A model generated the notes under the pieces. It ran no database searches. It was not told where the DNA came from and was given only the letters and a program-made list of their open reading frames with translations. A stretch of DNA of 64,000 nucleotides from Dehalogenimonas sp. 4OHTPN (GTDB lineage Bacteria > Chloroflexota > Dehalococcoidia > Dehalococcoidales > Dehalococcoidaceae), in NCBI RefSeq assembly GCF_040448695.1, contig NZ_CP159307.1:558001-622000 (forward strand), read 5' to 3'. The position numbers and the translations under genes are program-made. This document shows, piece after piece, positions 25,554 through 34,620 of the stretch; positions within the stretch are counted from its first letter, which is position 1; every line of letters starts with the position of its first letter.

Positions 25554-26422
25554 ACGGTCAGCCTCCGCCCCGTGACCTTGATGAAGATGTCCTCCAGGGT
25601 AGCTTCTTCGGAGTGGATGGTGACTACTTTGCCTCCGGCGAAAAGATCCCGTACCTCCTCGGCGGTGCCTTCCGCGTCCAGGGTGATCTCCCGTTTATCG
25701 AGGCGCCCGCCGGCGGCGGCGATTTCGGCCACCAGCGAGCGCTTACCGTACTTTTGTTTTAGGTTGCGGGGCGTATCGAGGGCGGCGATCTTGCCGCTGT
25801 CCATGAAAGCGACGCGGTCGCACAGCTTGTCCGCTTCCCACATGTCATGGGTCGTTAAAAACACGGTGGCGCCCCGGTCCCGCTCTTCCAGGATTATTTG
25901 GCGGATGGCTTCGGAGGACACCGGGTCCAACCCGCTGGTCGGTTCGTCCATAAAAAGGATTTCCGGCCGGTTAACCATACTTCTGGCTACCATCAGGCGC
26001 TGTTTCATGCCTTTGGAGTAGCTGGAGACCTTATCTTTCTCCCGGCCGGGCAGCCCGACACGCTTTAACAGGGCATATCCGTCAAAGTCCGGTACGCCGA
26101 AAAGATCGGCGAACAGCCTCAAGTTATCGATGGCGGTCATCTGCTCGTAAAGATTGGTCTGCTCAAAACATACCCCGATCCGGGACTGTACTTCCAACGT
26201 CTGCGCAGCCACGTCGAAACCGAGCAGGCTGGCGCGGCCCTCTTTTGGCAGAAGCTGGCCGGTGAGCATCTTCTGGGTGGTAGTCTTGCCGGCGCCGTTC
26301 GGACCCAGAAATCCCAGGATCTCACCCTTGCCGACCGTGAAGTTCACGTGATCTACGGCAATCAGATCGCCGTAACTGTAGGTCAGGTTTTCAACGACAA
26401 TGGACCTGGCGGTGACGCTCAT
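25550..26422 (-). CDS. ABC transporter ATP-binding protein (set 2)
   Basis: 290 residues. Walker A is GFLGPNGAGKTTTQKMLTG, the Q-loop VCFEQTNLYEQM, the signature SSYSKGMKQRLMVARSM, Walker B ILFMDEPTSGLDPVSS, and the switch His in FLTTHDMWEADKLC. The C-terminal extension (about 225-290) is typical of DrrA/YhaQ-type exporters. Its ATG overlaps the TetR stop (ATGA), so it sits directly under the regulator. Confidence 0.93.
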   Translation of the reverse strand: MSVTARSIVVENLTYSYGDLIAVDHVNFTVGKGEILGFLGPNGAGKTTTQKMLTGQLLPKEGRASLLGFDVAAQTLEVQSRIGVCFEQTNLYEQMTAIDNLRLFADLFGVPDFDGYALLKRVGLPGREKDKVSSYSKGMKQRLMVARSMVNRPEILFMDEPTSGLDPVSSEAIRQIILEERDRGATVFLTTHDMWEADKLCDRVAFMDSGKIAALDTPRNLKQKYGKRSLVAEIAAAGGRLDKREITLDAEGTAEEVRDLFAGGKVVTIHSEEATLEDIFIKVTGRRLTV

Positions 26423-27078
26423 GCGCTCTCCTTTTTCCCGAAAAGATCGATTTCTTTTGTCAGAAAACCGTAAAAAGTCAGGCGGGTCAGCTGCTCGATT
26501 AATTCCATATTGGATTTCCAGTCGCGGGCCAGTTCGGGAAGCGCGGCGTAGCCCGCCCGGAGCACATCCAGATAAACCGTGAAGGCATCAGGATCAACCG
26601 AGGCATCTATGTATCCCTGGCGTTTCCCCTCTTCCAGCAGTTCGACCCAGAGCGGTTTTACCTCCCGCCGGAACAATTCCTCAATAAACGGGGCAATGTC
26701 CCTGTCCTGGCTGATGATCTTGGCAACCACTTCGTCCGGGGCTTGAGAAGCCCGGCGGATTTTACCCGAGATCAGCCCGGTCAACTTCAGGGCGAAAGGC
26801 AGGTCCGACTTAAGGACGCCCTGGGCAAAGGCGACAGTGTCCAGGATAAGACTTCTGGCGGCTTCGCCTATCAGCGCCTCACGGCTGCCGAACTGGTTGT
26901 AGACCGTTGTCGGTGAAACGCTGGCGGCCTGGGCGATATCACCGATGGATACTTTGCGTACATCGTGAGCCCGGCGGAAAAGCTCGACCGTGGTCTCGAT
27001 GATAAGCTCCCGCTTGGGCCGGCGGCCGGCTGCGCTCAATTTTCTTCCGGTCTTGTTCACCTTCATCGCTCCGCCCAT
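26419..27078 (-). CDS. TetR-family transcriptional regulator
   Basis: 219 residues. The N-terminal HTH (about 20-65) reads KRELIIETTVELFRRAHDVR and IGDIAQAASVSPTTVYNQFG; the C-terminal ligand-binding domain is divergent, so the ligand is unknown. It sits between two ABC exporter gene sets, coupled to the second, and probably controls both. The first ATG (27078) has GGAGG 7 nt upstream and is preferred over the second Met five codons in. Confidence 0.92.
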   Translation of the reverse strand: MGGAMKVNKTGRKLSAAGRRPKRELIIETTVELFRRAHDVRKVSIGDIAQAASVSPTTVYNQFGSREALIGEAARSLILDTVAFAQGVLKSDLPFALKLTGLISGKIRRASQAPDEVVAKIISQDRDIAPFIEELFRREVKPLWVELLEEGKRQGYIDASVDPDAFTVYLDVLRAGYAALPELARDWKSNMELIEQLTRLTFYGFLTKEIDLFGKKESA

Positions 27079-27096
27079 CGCCTCGCCTCCATCCGC

Positions 27097-27888
27097 TTAA
27101 AGATCTTTCACCGCTACCAGCCGGTAGGCTCCGCCGAAGAAGCCGATGGCAAGCAGCGGCACGGCGATAAAGCCGAAGACTTCGAGATCTGTACCCTGGA
27201 CCACCGCGGCGGCGGGGAAATACTCAAACGGAGAAAAATACTTTAAGAACTCGACATCCTCATTCAGCTTGGAGAAGAAAGACAGCAAATAAACTCCGAT
27301 AATGACCGCGGCAACGATCATCCCGGTCCGCTTGTGTCGCCTGGATAATGACGAGACAAAAAAGCCAAAAAGTAGAAACAGCATCTGAAGCGCCAGGATG
27401 ACCAGCATGAATTTTCCAACCCCGGTGATGAAGTCCGCCCCTATACCGAAGCGGGCGAAGGCACCCAGGGAACCGGCAAAAGTCACCGCCGTCAGGATGA
27501 CGCAATTAAGGGCGGCCGCGGCCAGCTTCATGGAGACAATCCTCTGCCGGGTTACCGGCAGGGCAAAGGTGGTTTCTGAGGTTTTCTTATTGATCTCTTT
27601 AGATAATATCTGAGCTCCAGCCAGGCCGGCAAAAATAACGGAAGCCAGCACCAAGAAGCCGCCGATATAGCTGAAGTAACCCTCAGGGATGTCCAGGCGC
27701 ACTGTATCGAGGGAAAAAGCCTGTTTCAAAGCCTCCGGCAATGAATTCAAGAAGGCGTTGACTTCGTCTGCCTGACCGTTATAAACCGCGAATTCGGAGG
27801 ACGCCAGCGCCATCATTGCCAGATAGCTGACGCACCAGATGACCAAGGATTTTAAATTCGAGCTGAATTCCCGTTTGAAGATGTTCAT
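27097..27888 (-). CDS. ABC-2 type transporter permease (set 1, second)
   Basis: 263 residues with six predicted membrane segments and no large external domain, as in the ABC-2 family: MNIFKREFSSNLKSLVIWCV at the N-terminus, KEINKKTSETTFALPVTRQR in the cytoplasmic coupling helix region. It starts 12 bp after its sister permease and is followed by the TetR gene after 18 bp. It is probably a heterodimer partner of the neighbouring permease. Confidence 0.85.
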   Translation of the reverse strand: MNIFKREFSSNLKSLVIWCVSYLAMMALASSEFAVYNGQADEVNAFLNSLPEALKQAFSLDTVRLDIPEGYFSYIGGFLVLASVIFAGLAGAQILSKEINKKTSETTFALPVTRQRIVSMKLAAAALNCVILTAVTFAGSLGAFARFGIGADFITGVGKFMLVILALQMLFLLFGFFVSSLSRRHKRTGMIVAAVIIGVYLLSFFSKLNEDVEFLKYFSPFEYFPAAAVVQGTDLEVFGFIAVPLLAIGFFGGAYRLVAVKDL

Positions 27889-27900
27889 TGACGCTCCCGG

Positions 27901-28695
27901 TCACATTGCGGTGGCGATGTTCCGCCGGTTGTAAAGAGCGTATCCGGCGATGAGACTTACGGCGATGACGCCCAGGCTCAAAGCCAGCCCCGAAGCTTTG
28001 AAGGCGCCGTTCTCGATGATGTAACCCAGATCAAAATAATCGTAAGGCACCAGGTATTTGAGGGGCGTGTCTCGTAATAGACTGTCAAATGAATACAAGA
28101 TGAAGAGGCCGATGGACAGCCCCAATGAAAATGGCAGCGGCGAGTCCATCCGTTTAAGCGTTACCGAGAGCAGGAAACTGAAGCTAAAAAACAAGACCTG
28201 GAAAATAAACAGGCCGGCGATGATGAGGAGGAACGTCGTCATCGAGTACTCTTGGCCGCCTTTGAAGGACTCCATTCCCAGGAACGAGACCAATCCCATA
28301 GAAGCATTGAAAATGAGGAGGTGGCCGAGCCCGGCCAGGATTTTGGCGGTCACAATGCGGTTCCGGGTCACCGGTTTGGCGATTAAAAAATCAGCCGTGA
28401 GGTCTCTTTCTTCGACCGATACGGCATTAAAGGCCAGGTGTGATGAGAAAATGGCTCCGGCCAGGAAGAGGTAAATGCCGACAAAGGCAAAATAACCCAA
28501 GATGGTTGTCAGGTCCTGGTCCAAGCCGAAGGCTTTTTTCAGGGCGTCGGGGAAGCTGTCGAGGAGGTCCAGCATTCCAGTCCCCGAGAACGATTCGAAG
28601 AAGGCAAAGGTGAAGTAGACATAAACGCCCAGCGAGACCACCCAGATGAGGGTCGAAACCAGCCTTTTACGGAACTCGTAGCGGAAAATGTTCAT
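27901..28695 (-). CDS. ABC-2 type transporter permease (set 1, first)
   Basis: 264 residues, homologous in layout to the next gene: MNIFRYEFRKRLVSTLIWVV, six membrane segments, and VSVEERDLTADFLIAKPVTR as the coupling region. The two permeases look like a duplicated pair. It lies 21 bp downstream of the cognate ATPase. Substrate unknown. Confidence 0.85.
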   Translation of the reverse strand: MNIFRYEFRKRLVSTLIWVVSLGVYVYFTFAFFESFSGTGMLDLLDSFPDALKKAFGLDQDLTTILGYFAFVGIYLFLAGAIFSSHLAFNAVSVEERDLTADFLIAKPVTRNRIVTAKILAGLGHLLIFNASMGLVSFLGMESFKGGQEYSMTTFLLIIAGLFIFQVLFFSFSFLLSVTLKRMDSPLPFSLGLSIGLFILYSFDSLLRDTPLKYLVPYDYFDLGYIIENGAFKASGLALSLGVIAVSLIAGYALYNRRNIATAM

Positions 28696-28716
28696 CCTGT
28701 TCCAGTCTAGTTCAAG

Positions 28717-29595
28717 CTACTCGTAGTAATGCATGAAGATCTCTTCCAGCGTCGGCTCAAGAATCTGGATATCGGTTACGTGGTGACGGGCGATCAGTTT
28801 CAATACGGTGTCGATATCGCCGCGGAAGAGGAATGACAGTTCGCCGCCGTCCTGATGAATGTCGCTGACCTCCGCCGCCGGCAGGTCGGCGACATTCAGA
28901 TCGGTCGAGGTTATCCGGAACTGCTTGTATGCCTGGCGGTTGATGGCGGCTACCTCGTCAATCCTGATAATCGAACCTTCTTTGATGATCGCCACCCGGT
29001 GACACAGGCGCTGCACCTCTGAGAGGATGTGGGATGAAAACAGGACTGTCGCTCCACGTTGGTTTTCTTCCCGGATGATATCGAAAAACTCCCGCTGCAT
29101 CAGAGGGTCCAGGCCGGAGGTGGGCTCATCGAGGATGATGAGTTTCGGGGAATGCAGCAAGCCCTGGACGATGCCGACTTTCTTTTTGTTGCCGTAAGAC
29201 AATTCATCGATCTTGCGTGAGGTGTCAAGCTCCAGCCGTTCGGCAAGTTCCCGCATCCGCTTTGAGCTGTCCCTGCGGTAGAAGCTGGCAGAGTATCTTA
29301 GAAGGTCGATTACCTTCATATTTTCATAGTAGAAAACCTCGGACGGCAGGTAGCCGATATCAGCCCGGATGACGTTGCCTTCCCTGACTGCGTCTTTGCC
29401 GAAGATTCGGGCGCTGCCGCCGGAAGGGAAGATGAGGCCGACTAAAAGCCTCAGCGTCGTCGTTTTTCCGGCACCGTTGGGGCCGATAAAGCCGTAGATT
29501 TCTCCTTCCTGAACATTGAACGAGACATCGGTAATGCCCCGGTTCTTGCCGTACATCTTGGTCAGGTGGTCAATCTGGATTACATCGGGTCTCAT
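28717..29595 (-). CDS. ABC transporter ATP-binding protein (set 1)
   Basis: 292 residues. Walker A GFIGPNGAGKTTTLRLLVG, signature LSYGNKKKVGIVQGLLH (a divergent LSxGx variant), Walker B LIILDEPTSGLDPLMQ, and the switch His in VLFSSHILSEVQRLC. The C-terminal domain (about 220-292) matches the bacitracin/antibiotic-exporter type. It is the first gene of the nine-gene minus-strand operon. The signature LSYGN instead of LSGGQ is notable but seen in this subfamily. Confidence 0.92.
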   Translation of the reverse strand: MRPDVIQIDHLTKMYGKNRGITDVSFNVQEGEIYGFIGPNGAGKTTTLRLLVGLIFPSGGSARIFGKDAVREGNVIRADIGYLPSEVFYYENMKVIDLLRYSASFYRRDSSKRMRELAERLELDTSRKIDELSYGNKKKVGIVQGLLHSPKLIILDEPTSGLDPLMQREFFDIIREENQRGATVLFSSHILSEVQRLCHRVAIIKEGSIIRIDEVAAINRQAYKQFRITSTDLNVADLPAAEVSDIHQDGGELSFLFRGDIDTVLKLIARHHVTDIQILEPTLEEIFMHYYE

Positions 29596-29623
29596 CCGCG
29601 CCTCGCAAAACCGGTCGAAATAT

Positions 29624-29668
29624 TTGTATAAATATAGTTATACACTACAATTATACAACTACTGTCAA
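29624..29668 (-). promoter_or_regulatory. AT-rich promoter/operator region of the exporter operon
   Basis: TTGTATAA (29624-29631) and TTATACAA (29651-29658) form an inverted repeat flanking a second one, GTATAA with TTATAC. On the minus strand, TTGACA (29668-29663) lies 20 bp upstream of TATAAC (29642-29637), so the promoter itself is non-ideal. The nested palindromes are candidate sites for the operon's TetR regulator; that link is inference. Confidence 0.45.
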
Positions 29669-29727
29669 TTGTTTGGAGGTCGGCTTTTTCGGTGAGACAA
29701 TAGGATTAGAGGGTAAAAGGAGGGCGT

Positions 29728-30108
29728 ATGAACGAGTTGGATCACCGGAAGCTGATTGCCGATATTGCCGCGCAATTTGCGCCTGTGCTGGAGAAGTCGT
29801 CTCAGGCGGTTTACCTTTACCTTGACGACACTCACAAAGTCTGCAACAAAAAGTTTGCCGATGTCTTCGGATATGAATCGCCGGATGAGTGGGCTGAGAT
29901 GGAAGCTCCGCTGGCTGACGTCGCCGCCGAAGACCAATCTATGGTAGTCAGGGCGTACCGGGCCGCGGTTCAGAAATTCAAGACCACCACCTTGAGCGTC
30001 AGGTTCCACAACGTGAAAACCCACCGCGCCTTCCGCCGCCGGCTGACCGTCGTTCCGCTGCCGTTCAAGGGGCAGTTGTTTACCGCCAATTTCATTGACA
30101 AGGCCTGA
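29728..30108 (+). CDS. PAS-like domain protein
   Basis: 126 residues, a single small domain: SSQAVYLYLDDTHKVCNKKF, then FGYESPDEWAEME, then a C-terminal beta region (LTVVPLPFKGQLFTANFIDK). This matches a PAS fold without an output domain; the ligand or partner is unknown. Good ribosome site AGGAGG 5 nt before the ATG. It is divergent from the exporter operon, so it might share its regulatory region. Confidence 0.7.
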   Translation: MNELDHRKLIADIAAQFAPVLEKSSQAVYLYLDDTHKVCNKKFADVFGYESPDEWAEMEAPLADVAAEDQSMVVRAYRAAVQKFKTTTLSVRFHNVKTHRAFRRRLTVVPLPFKGQLFTANFIDKA

Positions 30109-30240
30109 TTTCAAGACGTTGCCCTGATTTCATGCCGGGTCGGGTGGGATCGTGGCCGCTCCACGCAGGTGCGTTTTCGCGGGCTGCCGGCGGGGGTATA
30201 TGGGGATAATAACCGTCAGCCGTGTTAAAATACGCCTGTT

Positions 30241-32934
30241 ATGACTGAAAATTGGCACGCCCTTTCCGCGCTCGAATCGCTGGCCAGGCTGGAAAGCCGC
30301 GCTTCCGGCCTGACCGAGGCCGAGGCTAAAGAGCGGCTGTCCAAATTCGGCGCCAATACCCTGGAAGAGAAGGCCGGCAAGTCGCCGGTTCTCATGTTTC
30401 TCTCTCAATTCGCCAGCCCGCTGGTCTACGTCCTTTTGGCGGCGGCGGCCGTTTCCGCATTCACCGGTCATCCTGTGGACACACTGACCATCCTCGGCGT
30501 GCTGCTGGCTAATGCTGTTATCGGCTATATCCAGGAGAGTAAGGCGGAGAAAGCCATGGCCGCGCTGCGGGAGATGGCGGCGCCGCGGGCTAAAGTGCGC
30601 CGGGCCGGCAAATTGAGGGATATCACCGCGGCTGACCTGGTGCCGGGTGATGTCATCATTATCGAAGAGGGCGACCGGGTGCCAGCCGACGCCCGGCTGC
30701 TGGAACTAGCCGGCTTGCGGGTCAATGAGTCCTCCCTCACCGGGGAATCCGAGCCGGTCGAAAAAGCCCTGAGCGCGCTCCAGGCCGAGGTCACCGTCGG
30801 CGACCGGACCAACATGGTCTTTCAGAGCACCGCCGCCACCCAGGGCAAAGCCGTTGCCGTCGTTGCCGCCACCGGCATGAATACCGAACTGGGACGCATC
30901 GCCGGCAGCCTTTCCGGCATCACTGAAGAAAAGACCCCCCTTCAAAAGGGCATCGCCCGGCTGTCCAATTACCTGGTCATCATTTTGCTGGCGGTGTGCG
31001 GCCTCATCCTGGGAGTCGGCTTGATCCGCGGCCTGGAGCCGGTGGAAATGTTCCTGCTGGCGGTAGCCGCCGCGGTATCAGCTATCCCGGAAGGCTTGCC
31101 TGCCGTGGTCACCGTCGTGCTGGCCATCGGCATGCGCATGATGGCTCAGCGCAACGCCATTATCCGCAAGCTCGTTGCCGTCGAGACCCTTGGTTCAGCC
31201 ACGGTCATCTGCTCTGACAAGACCGGCACGCTGACCTTGAACCAGATGACCATGCGTCAGTTGTTCGCGGACGGCCGCACCGTGGACATCACCGGCGAGG
31301 GCTACCGGCCGGATGGCGGGTTCCAGGAGGGCGGCAAGGTTATTGCCGCCGATGACGAACCACTGCGGCTGGCGCTGCGCATCGGCGCGCTGTGTAATAA
31401 CGCCACGGTGACCACCGGCCAGGAGTGCTGTTCCCTCTTCGGCGATCCCACCGAGGGCGCGCTGCTGGTGGCCGCGGCTAAGGCAGGGCTTTTCAAGGAA
31501 GATCTGGATAAAGAATACCGGCGCTTGGATGAGATACCATTCTCCTCCGAGCGGCAGTACATGGCCACTCTAAACGACGCCGGCAAGGTTCACATAACCC
31601 ACGCCAAGGGTGCCGCCGAAAAACTGCTGGGCATGTGTTCTCATATCTATAACGGCGGCCGGCCGGTGGCGCTCGATGAAGTTACCCGCCTTGAGGTCAG
31701 GCGCCAGATAGAAACAATGGCCAGCCAGGCGATGCGCGTCCTCGCCCTGGCTTACGCCGAATTACCCACGGCTGTTACCCGGCTTAAAGAAGAACATATC
31801 TCCGGCAAGCTGGTGCTGGCCGGGTTGGCCGGCATTGCCGATCCGCCGCGGCCGGAAGCCCGGGAAGCGGTGGCGGCCGCCCTGGGGGCCGGAATCCGGG
31901 TGATCATGATCACCGGCGATCACGCCGCCACCGCCCAGGCGATCGCCCGGGAAGTGGGCATCGCCGGTGGCCGGGCGATGACCGGCGCCGATGTCGCCGC
32001 GCTGTCCGACGCCGAACTGGCCGCTGAGGTCAAAGACGTCTCGGTCTTCGCCCGCATCGAACCGCTGCAGAAACTGCGTATTGTCCGCGCCTGGAAGTCC
32101 CACGGTGAAGTGGTGGCCGTCACCGGCGACGGCGTCAATGACGCCCCGGCGCTCAAGGCAGCCGATATCGGCGTGGCCATGGGCAAGTCCGGCACCGACG
32201 TCGCCCGTGAAGCCGCCGACATGGTCCTGGCTGACGACAACTTCGCTTCGGTGGTTGCCGCTGTCGAAGAAGGCCGCGGCATCTTTAACCGCCTCCGCGC
32301 CGTCATTTATTTCCTTCTGGCCAGCAACATCGGGGAACTGATGGCGCTGGCGGCGGCCATTGCCATCCTCGGCGATGCCCCGCTCCTGGCCGCCCAGATA
32401 CTCTGGATCAACGTGGTTACCGACGCCACCATTACCGTGCCGCTGGCGATGGAACCCCGGCGCGGCGATGAACTCAAGAGCCCGCCGCGGTCGCCCGAAG
32501 TAAGCATTATCTATCCTGGTCTGATGTGGAGGGTCGGTTATACCGCGCTTATCATGGCGGCGGTGGTTTTCGGCATTTTCTACTGGGCTGAACAGCGCTT
32601 CACCGTGGAAGAAGCGCGGACACTCGTTTTTTGTACCGTCGTCAGCTTCGAACTCTGGAAGGGATTCATCGCCCGCAGCGATGAACTGCCGGCTATTAAA
32701 ATCGGCTTTTTCTCCAACCGCTGGCTGCTGCTGGCAATGGGCATCGCCGTCCTGCTGCAATTGGCGGCGGTATACCTGCCCTTCCTGCAGGCAGCCTTCC
32801 GCACCGTGCCGCCGACGCCGCAGATGTGGGCCATCGCCGTGGGCGCGGGCTTCTCTATTTTCGCCGTCGAGGAGTTGCGGAAAATCTTCTTCCCCAGGCT
32901 GTTCTCCCGCGGCAAATGGCGGCGGGGAGAATAG
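30241..32934 (+). CDS. Cation-transporting P-type ATPase (P2A, calcium-type)
   Basis: 897 residues. An N-terminal cation ATPase domain (WHALSALESLARLESRASGL), the actuator motif SSLTGESEPVEKAL, AAVSAIPEGLPAVVTVVLAI in M4, the phosphorylated Asp in VICSDKTGTLTLNQMT, hinge VTGDGVNDAPALKAADIG, and ILWINVVTDATITVPLAMEP in M6, keeping the Asn and Asp of SERCA-like pumps. Ten membrane segments are expected. It probably exports Ca2+; Mn2+ or other P2-type substrates remain possible. The ATG is 9 nt after an extended -10 (TGTTAAAAT), so the leader is nearly absent. Confidence 0.93.
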   Translation: MTENWHALSALESLARLESRASGLTEAEAKERLSKFGANTLEEKAGKSPVLMFLSQFASPLVYVLLAAAAVSAFTGHPVDTLTILGVLLANAVIGYIQESKAEKAMAALREMAAPRAKVRRAGKLRDITAADLVPGDVIIIEEGDRVPADARLLELAGLRVNESSLTGESEPVEKALSALQAEVTVGDRTNMVFQSTAATQGKAVAVVAATGMNTELGRIAGSLSGITEEKTPLQKGIARLSNYLVIILLAVCGLILGVGLIRGLEPVEMFLLAVAAAVSAIPEGLPAVVTVVLAIGMRMMAQRNAIIRKLVAVETLGSATVICSDKTGTLTLNQMTMRQLFADGRTVDITGEGYRPDGGFQEGGKVIAADDEPLRLALRIGALCNNATVTTGQECCSLFGDPTEGALLVAAAKAGLFKEDLDKEYRRLDEIPFSSERQYMATLNDAGKVHITHAKGAAEKLLGMCSHIYNGGRPVALDEVTRLEVRRQIETMASQAMRVLALAYAELPTAVTRLKEEHISGKLVLAGLAGIADPPRPEAREAVAAALGAGIRVIMITGDHAATAQAIAREVGIAGGRAMTGADVAALSDAELAAEVKDVSVFARIEPLQKLRIVRAWKSHGEVVAVTGDGVNDAPALKAADIGVAMGKSGTDVAREAADMVLADDNFASVVAAVEEGRGIFNRLRAVIYFLLASNIGELMALAAAIAILGDAPLLAAQILWINVVTDATITVPLAMEPRRGDELKSPPRSPEVSIIYPGLMWRVGYTALIMAAVVFGIFYWAEQRFTVEEARTLVFCTVVSFELWKGFIARSDELPAIKIGFFSNRWLLLAMGIAVLLQLAAVYLPFLQAAFRTVPPTPQMWAIAVGAGFSIFAVEELRKIFFPRLFSRGKWRRGE

Positions 32935-32943
32935 ATTACGTAA

Positions 32944-32973
32944 TTGCCCCCTCGCCGCCGCCCGTGCTAAACT
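32944..32973 (+). promoter_or_regulatory. Promoter of the dUTPase gene, leaderless
   Basis: TTGCCC (32944-32949), an 18-bp spacer and TAAACT (32968-32973) with TG one base upstream. The GTG start at 32981 follows after 7 nt. Confidence 0.55.
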
Positions 32974-32980
32974 TCCCGCC

Positions 32981-33496
32981 GTGACCGCCCTCGCCAAAGC
33001 TGAACTGTTACGCCTTATCGGCAGCGAGCCGCCGCTATTGACCGGGTTTATTGACCTCGGCGACCAGGTGCAGCCCAACGGCATTGACCTGACGCTGAAA
33101 GAGGTTTTCACTCTGGAAGGGGCGGGTGTCATCCCTGCCGAAAATGCCGGCCGGAAATTATCGGCACTCGTCCCCGCGCCTTTCGATTCATCAGGCCGCA
33201 TCCATCTGGCTGCCGGAAACTATCTCATCACCTATAACGAGATCGTCAGCCTACCTAAAGACGTGATGGCATTGGGCAGGACGCGCTCCAGCCTGCTGCG
33301 CTGCGGAGCCGCCATTCACACCGCGGTCTGGGACGCCGGCTATTCCGGGCGGTCGCAGTCGCTGGTCGTCGTTTACCACCCTGAAGGCATTGTCATTGAA
33401 AGAAACGCCAAGGTGATGCAGCTGGTGTTTTTCAGACTTGACTCCCTGACCGATGGGTACGGCGGCATTTACCAGGGTGAGGGTACGAACCGGTAG
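32981..33496 (+). CDS. dut: dUTP diphosphatase / dCTP deaminase-like protein
   Basis: 171 residues of the trimeric dUTPase fold. Recognisable motifs: QPNGIDLTLKEVF, GRTRSSLLRCGAAIHTAVWD (uracil pocket and catalytic region), then AGYSGRSQSLVVVYHPEGIV. This form is closer to dCTP-deaminase-like dUTPases than to the short E. coli Dut; dUTP hydrolysis to dUMP is the most likely reaction. GTG is taken as start because it sits at the predicted transcription start; longer forms would lie within the ATPase gene. A terminator follows. Confidence 0.82.
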   Translation: MTALAKAELLRLIGSEPPLLTGFIDLGDQVQPNGIDLTLKEVFTLEGAGVIPAENAGRKLSALVPAPFDSSGRIHLAAGNYLITYNEIVSLPKDVMALGRTRSSLLRCGAAIHTAVWDAGYSGRSQSLVVVYHPEGIVIERNAKVMQLVFFRLDSLTDGYGGIYQGEGTNR

Positions 33497-33516
33497 TTCA
33501 CAGTATCGGTAGAATG

Positions 33517-33544
33517 AAAAGGGAGGCAAGTTTGCCTCCCTTTT
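33517..33544. terminator. Bidirectional terminator
   Basis: AAAAGGGAGGCAA (33517-33529) pairs with TTGCCTCCCTTTT (33532-33544). It lies between the convergent dUTPase gene and the 33565 gene and has T-runs both ways. Confidence 0.88.
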
Positions 33545-33564
33545 CACGATAGAATTTACATCCG

Positions 33565-34449
33565 TTACTTCTGCTGGAGGTTCCAAACCCAGCTTACCGA
33601 GGCCGACTTGTATTCGGCTCTGAGAACGCCGCCCGAGAATGTCCCGGTCATCGGGTACGAGGCGCCATCCTGGGTGTGAGCTTCGCCGGTGAAGGTGTTG
33701 TTGCTGATCTTGCCGAAAAGCACCGGCCCCAGGACATTGCCCGAGGCGTCGATGTTGACGCTGGCGGGACCGGTGGCGATGTTTGGGCTGCCGCCCAGAG
33801 CGGAGAATATGGTGAATGTTTGGGTACCCTCGTAATTAGACATGCCGTTATTGGCTGTCGCGGATGGAGAACCAAGAAGGGAGTCTATCAAGCCATACTG
33901 CTGGTCCATGTAATAGAAAAAGAAGCCGATGGCCCCGAACATAACCAGGGTCATTAAAAATCGGGCCGCGGCCGGCGCGCCCCTCTGAGCCGCCGGCGCG
34001 CCCATCTTGCCAGGCGCAGGCCTAACCGCGGCGGCTTTTTTCCCGCCTGTCGCTACAGGTTCCGCCTGCATGGGTCCCTGTCCGCCGCCGGAGTGTTGCG
34101 GCTGGTCTTTTTGGGAAGGCGCCGGAGTTACCACTACCGTGACCGCCGCTTCCGATGTCTTGAAGGTGCCAGCCGTTGTCCCCTGCACCCCGATCAAATA
34201 GCTGCCAGGGGGAGTCGTCGCCGAGACGACTACGTGGAGCATCGCTGAACCGCCTGCCCCGACGACACTGGGCGCTACCTGGGCGGCGACTCCGGCATTG
34301 CCCCAGTCTGTAGCTACTGAAAGCTGTACAGGCTGCGGCTGGCCTTTGATTCCGACGGTGATGGGGACCGAAGACGAGCCGCCGGGGGCGACGGTGACTA
34401 CCGGACTACCGACACGGACGGAAAAATCGAAGTCCCAGACGCCTTTCAT
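33565..34449 (-). CDS. Ig-like/transmembrane protein of unknown function
   Basis: 294 residues. About 8-105: a beta-rich domain like a NEW3/Ig fold (VTVAPGGSSSVPITVGIKGQ, LHVVVSATTPPGSYLIGVQG). About 105-160: a low-complexity Pro/Gly/Ala linker. About 165-185: a membrane segment (FLMTLVMFGAIGFFFYYM). After that a C-terminal beta domain (SALGGSPNIATGPASVNIDA, ending VSWVWNLQQK). No signal peptide is obvious. The start at 34449 (MKGVWDFDF) has GGGAGG 6 nt upstream. Function unknown; the C-terminal half may lie outside the cell. Confidence 0.65.
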   Translation of the reverse strand: MKGVWDFDFSVRVGSPVVTVAPGGSSSVPITVGIKGQPQPVQLSVATDWGNAGVAAQVAPSVVGAGGSAMLHVVVSATTPPGSYLIGVQGTTAGTFKTSEAAVTVVVTPAPSQKDQPQHSGGGQGPMQAEPVATGGKKAAAVRPAPGKMGAPAAQRGAPAAARFLMTLVMFGAIGFFFYYMDQQYGLIDSLLGSPSATANNGMSNYEGTQTFTIFSALGGSPNIATGPASVNIDASGNVLGPVLFGKISNNTFTGEAHTQDGASYPMTGTFSGGVLRAEYKSASVSWVWNLQQK

Positions 34450-34620
34450 AAATACCTCCCAGGTGGCAGGCATCGGAAAAGCAGGTAGATGGCAGAATCC
34501 TATTCCCCGTGAGCGTTATTGTCAAATATACCGAGCCGGCCGGATAGAAAAGAAAAACCTATCGATATCCGGCAGGCGGAGTATAATAATTCCCAAGATT
34601 GAGGGGTAAATCGCCGGAAC

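Noticed and set aside
31762-33201. 479-residue open frame on the minus strand opposite the P-type ATPase
   Set aside because: Lies antisense to an intact, motif-complete ATPase gene; low complexity and no family, as expected of GC-rich shadow frames.
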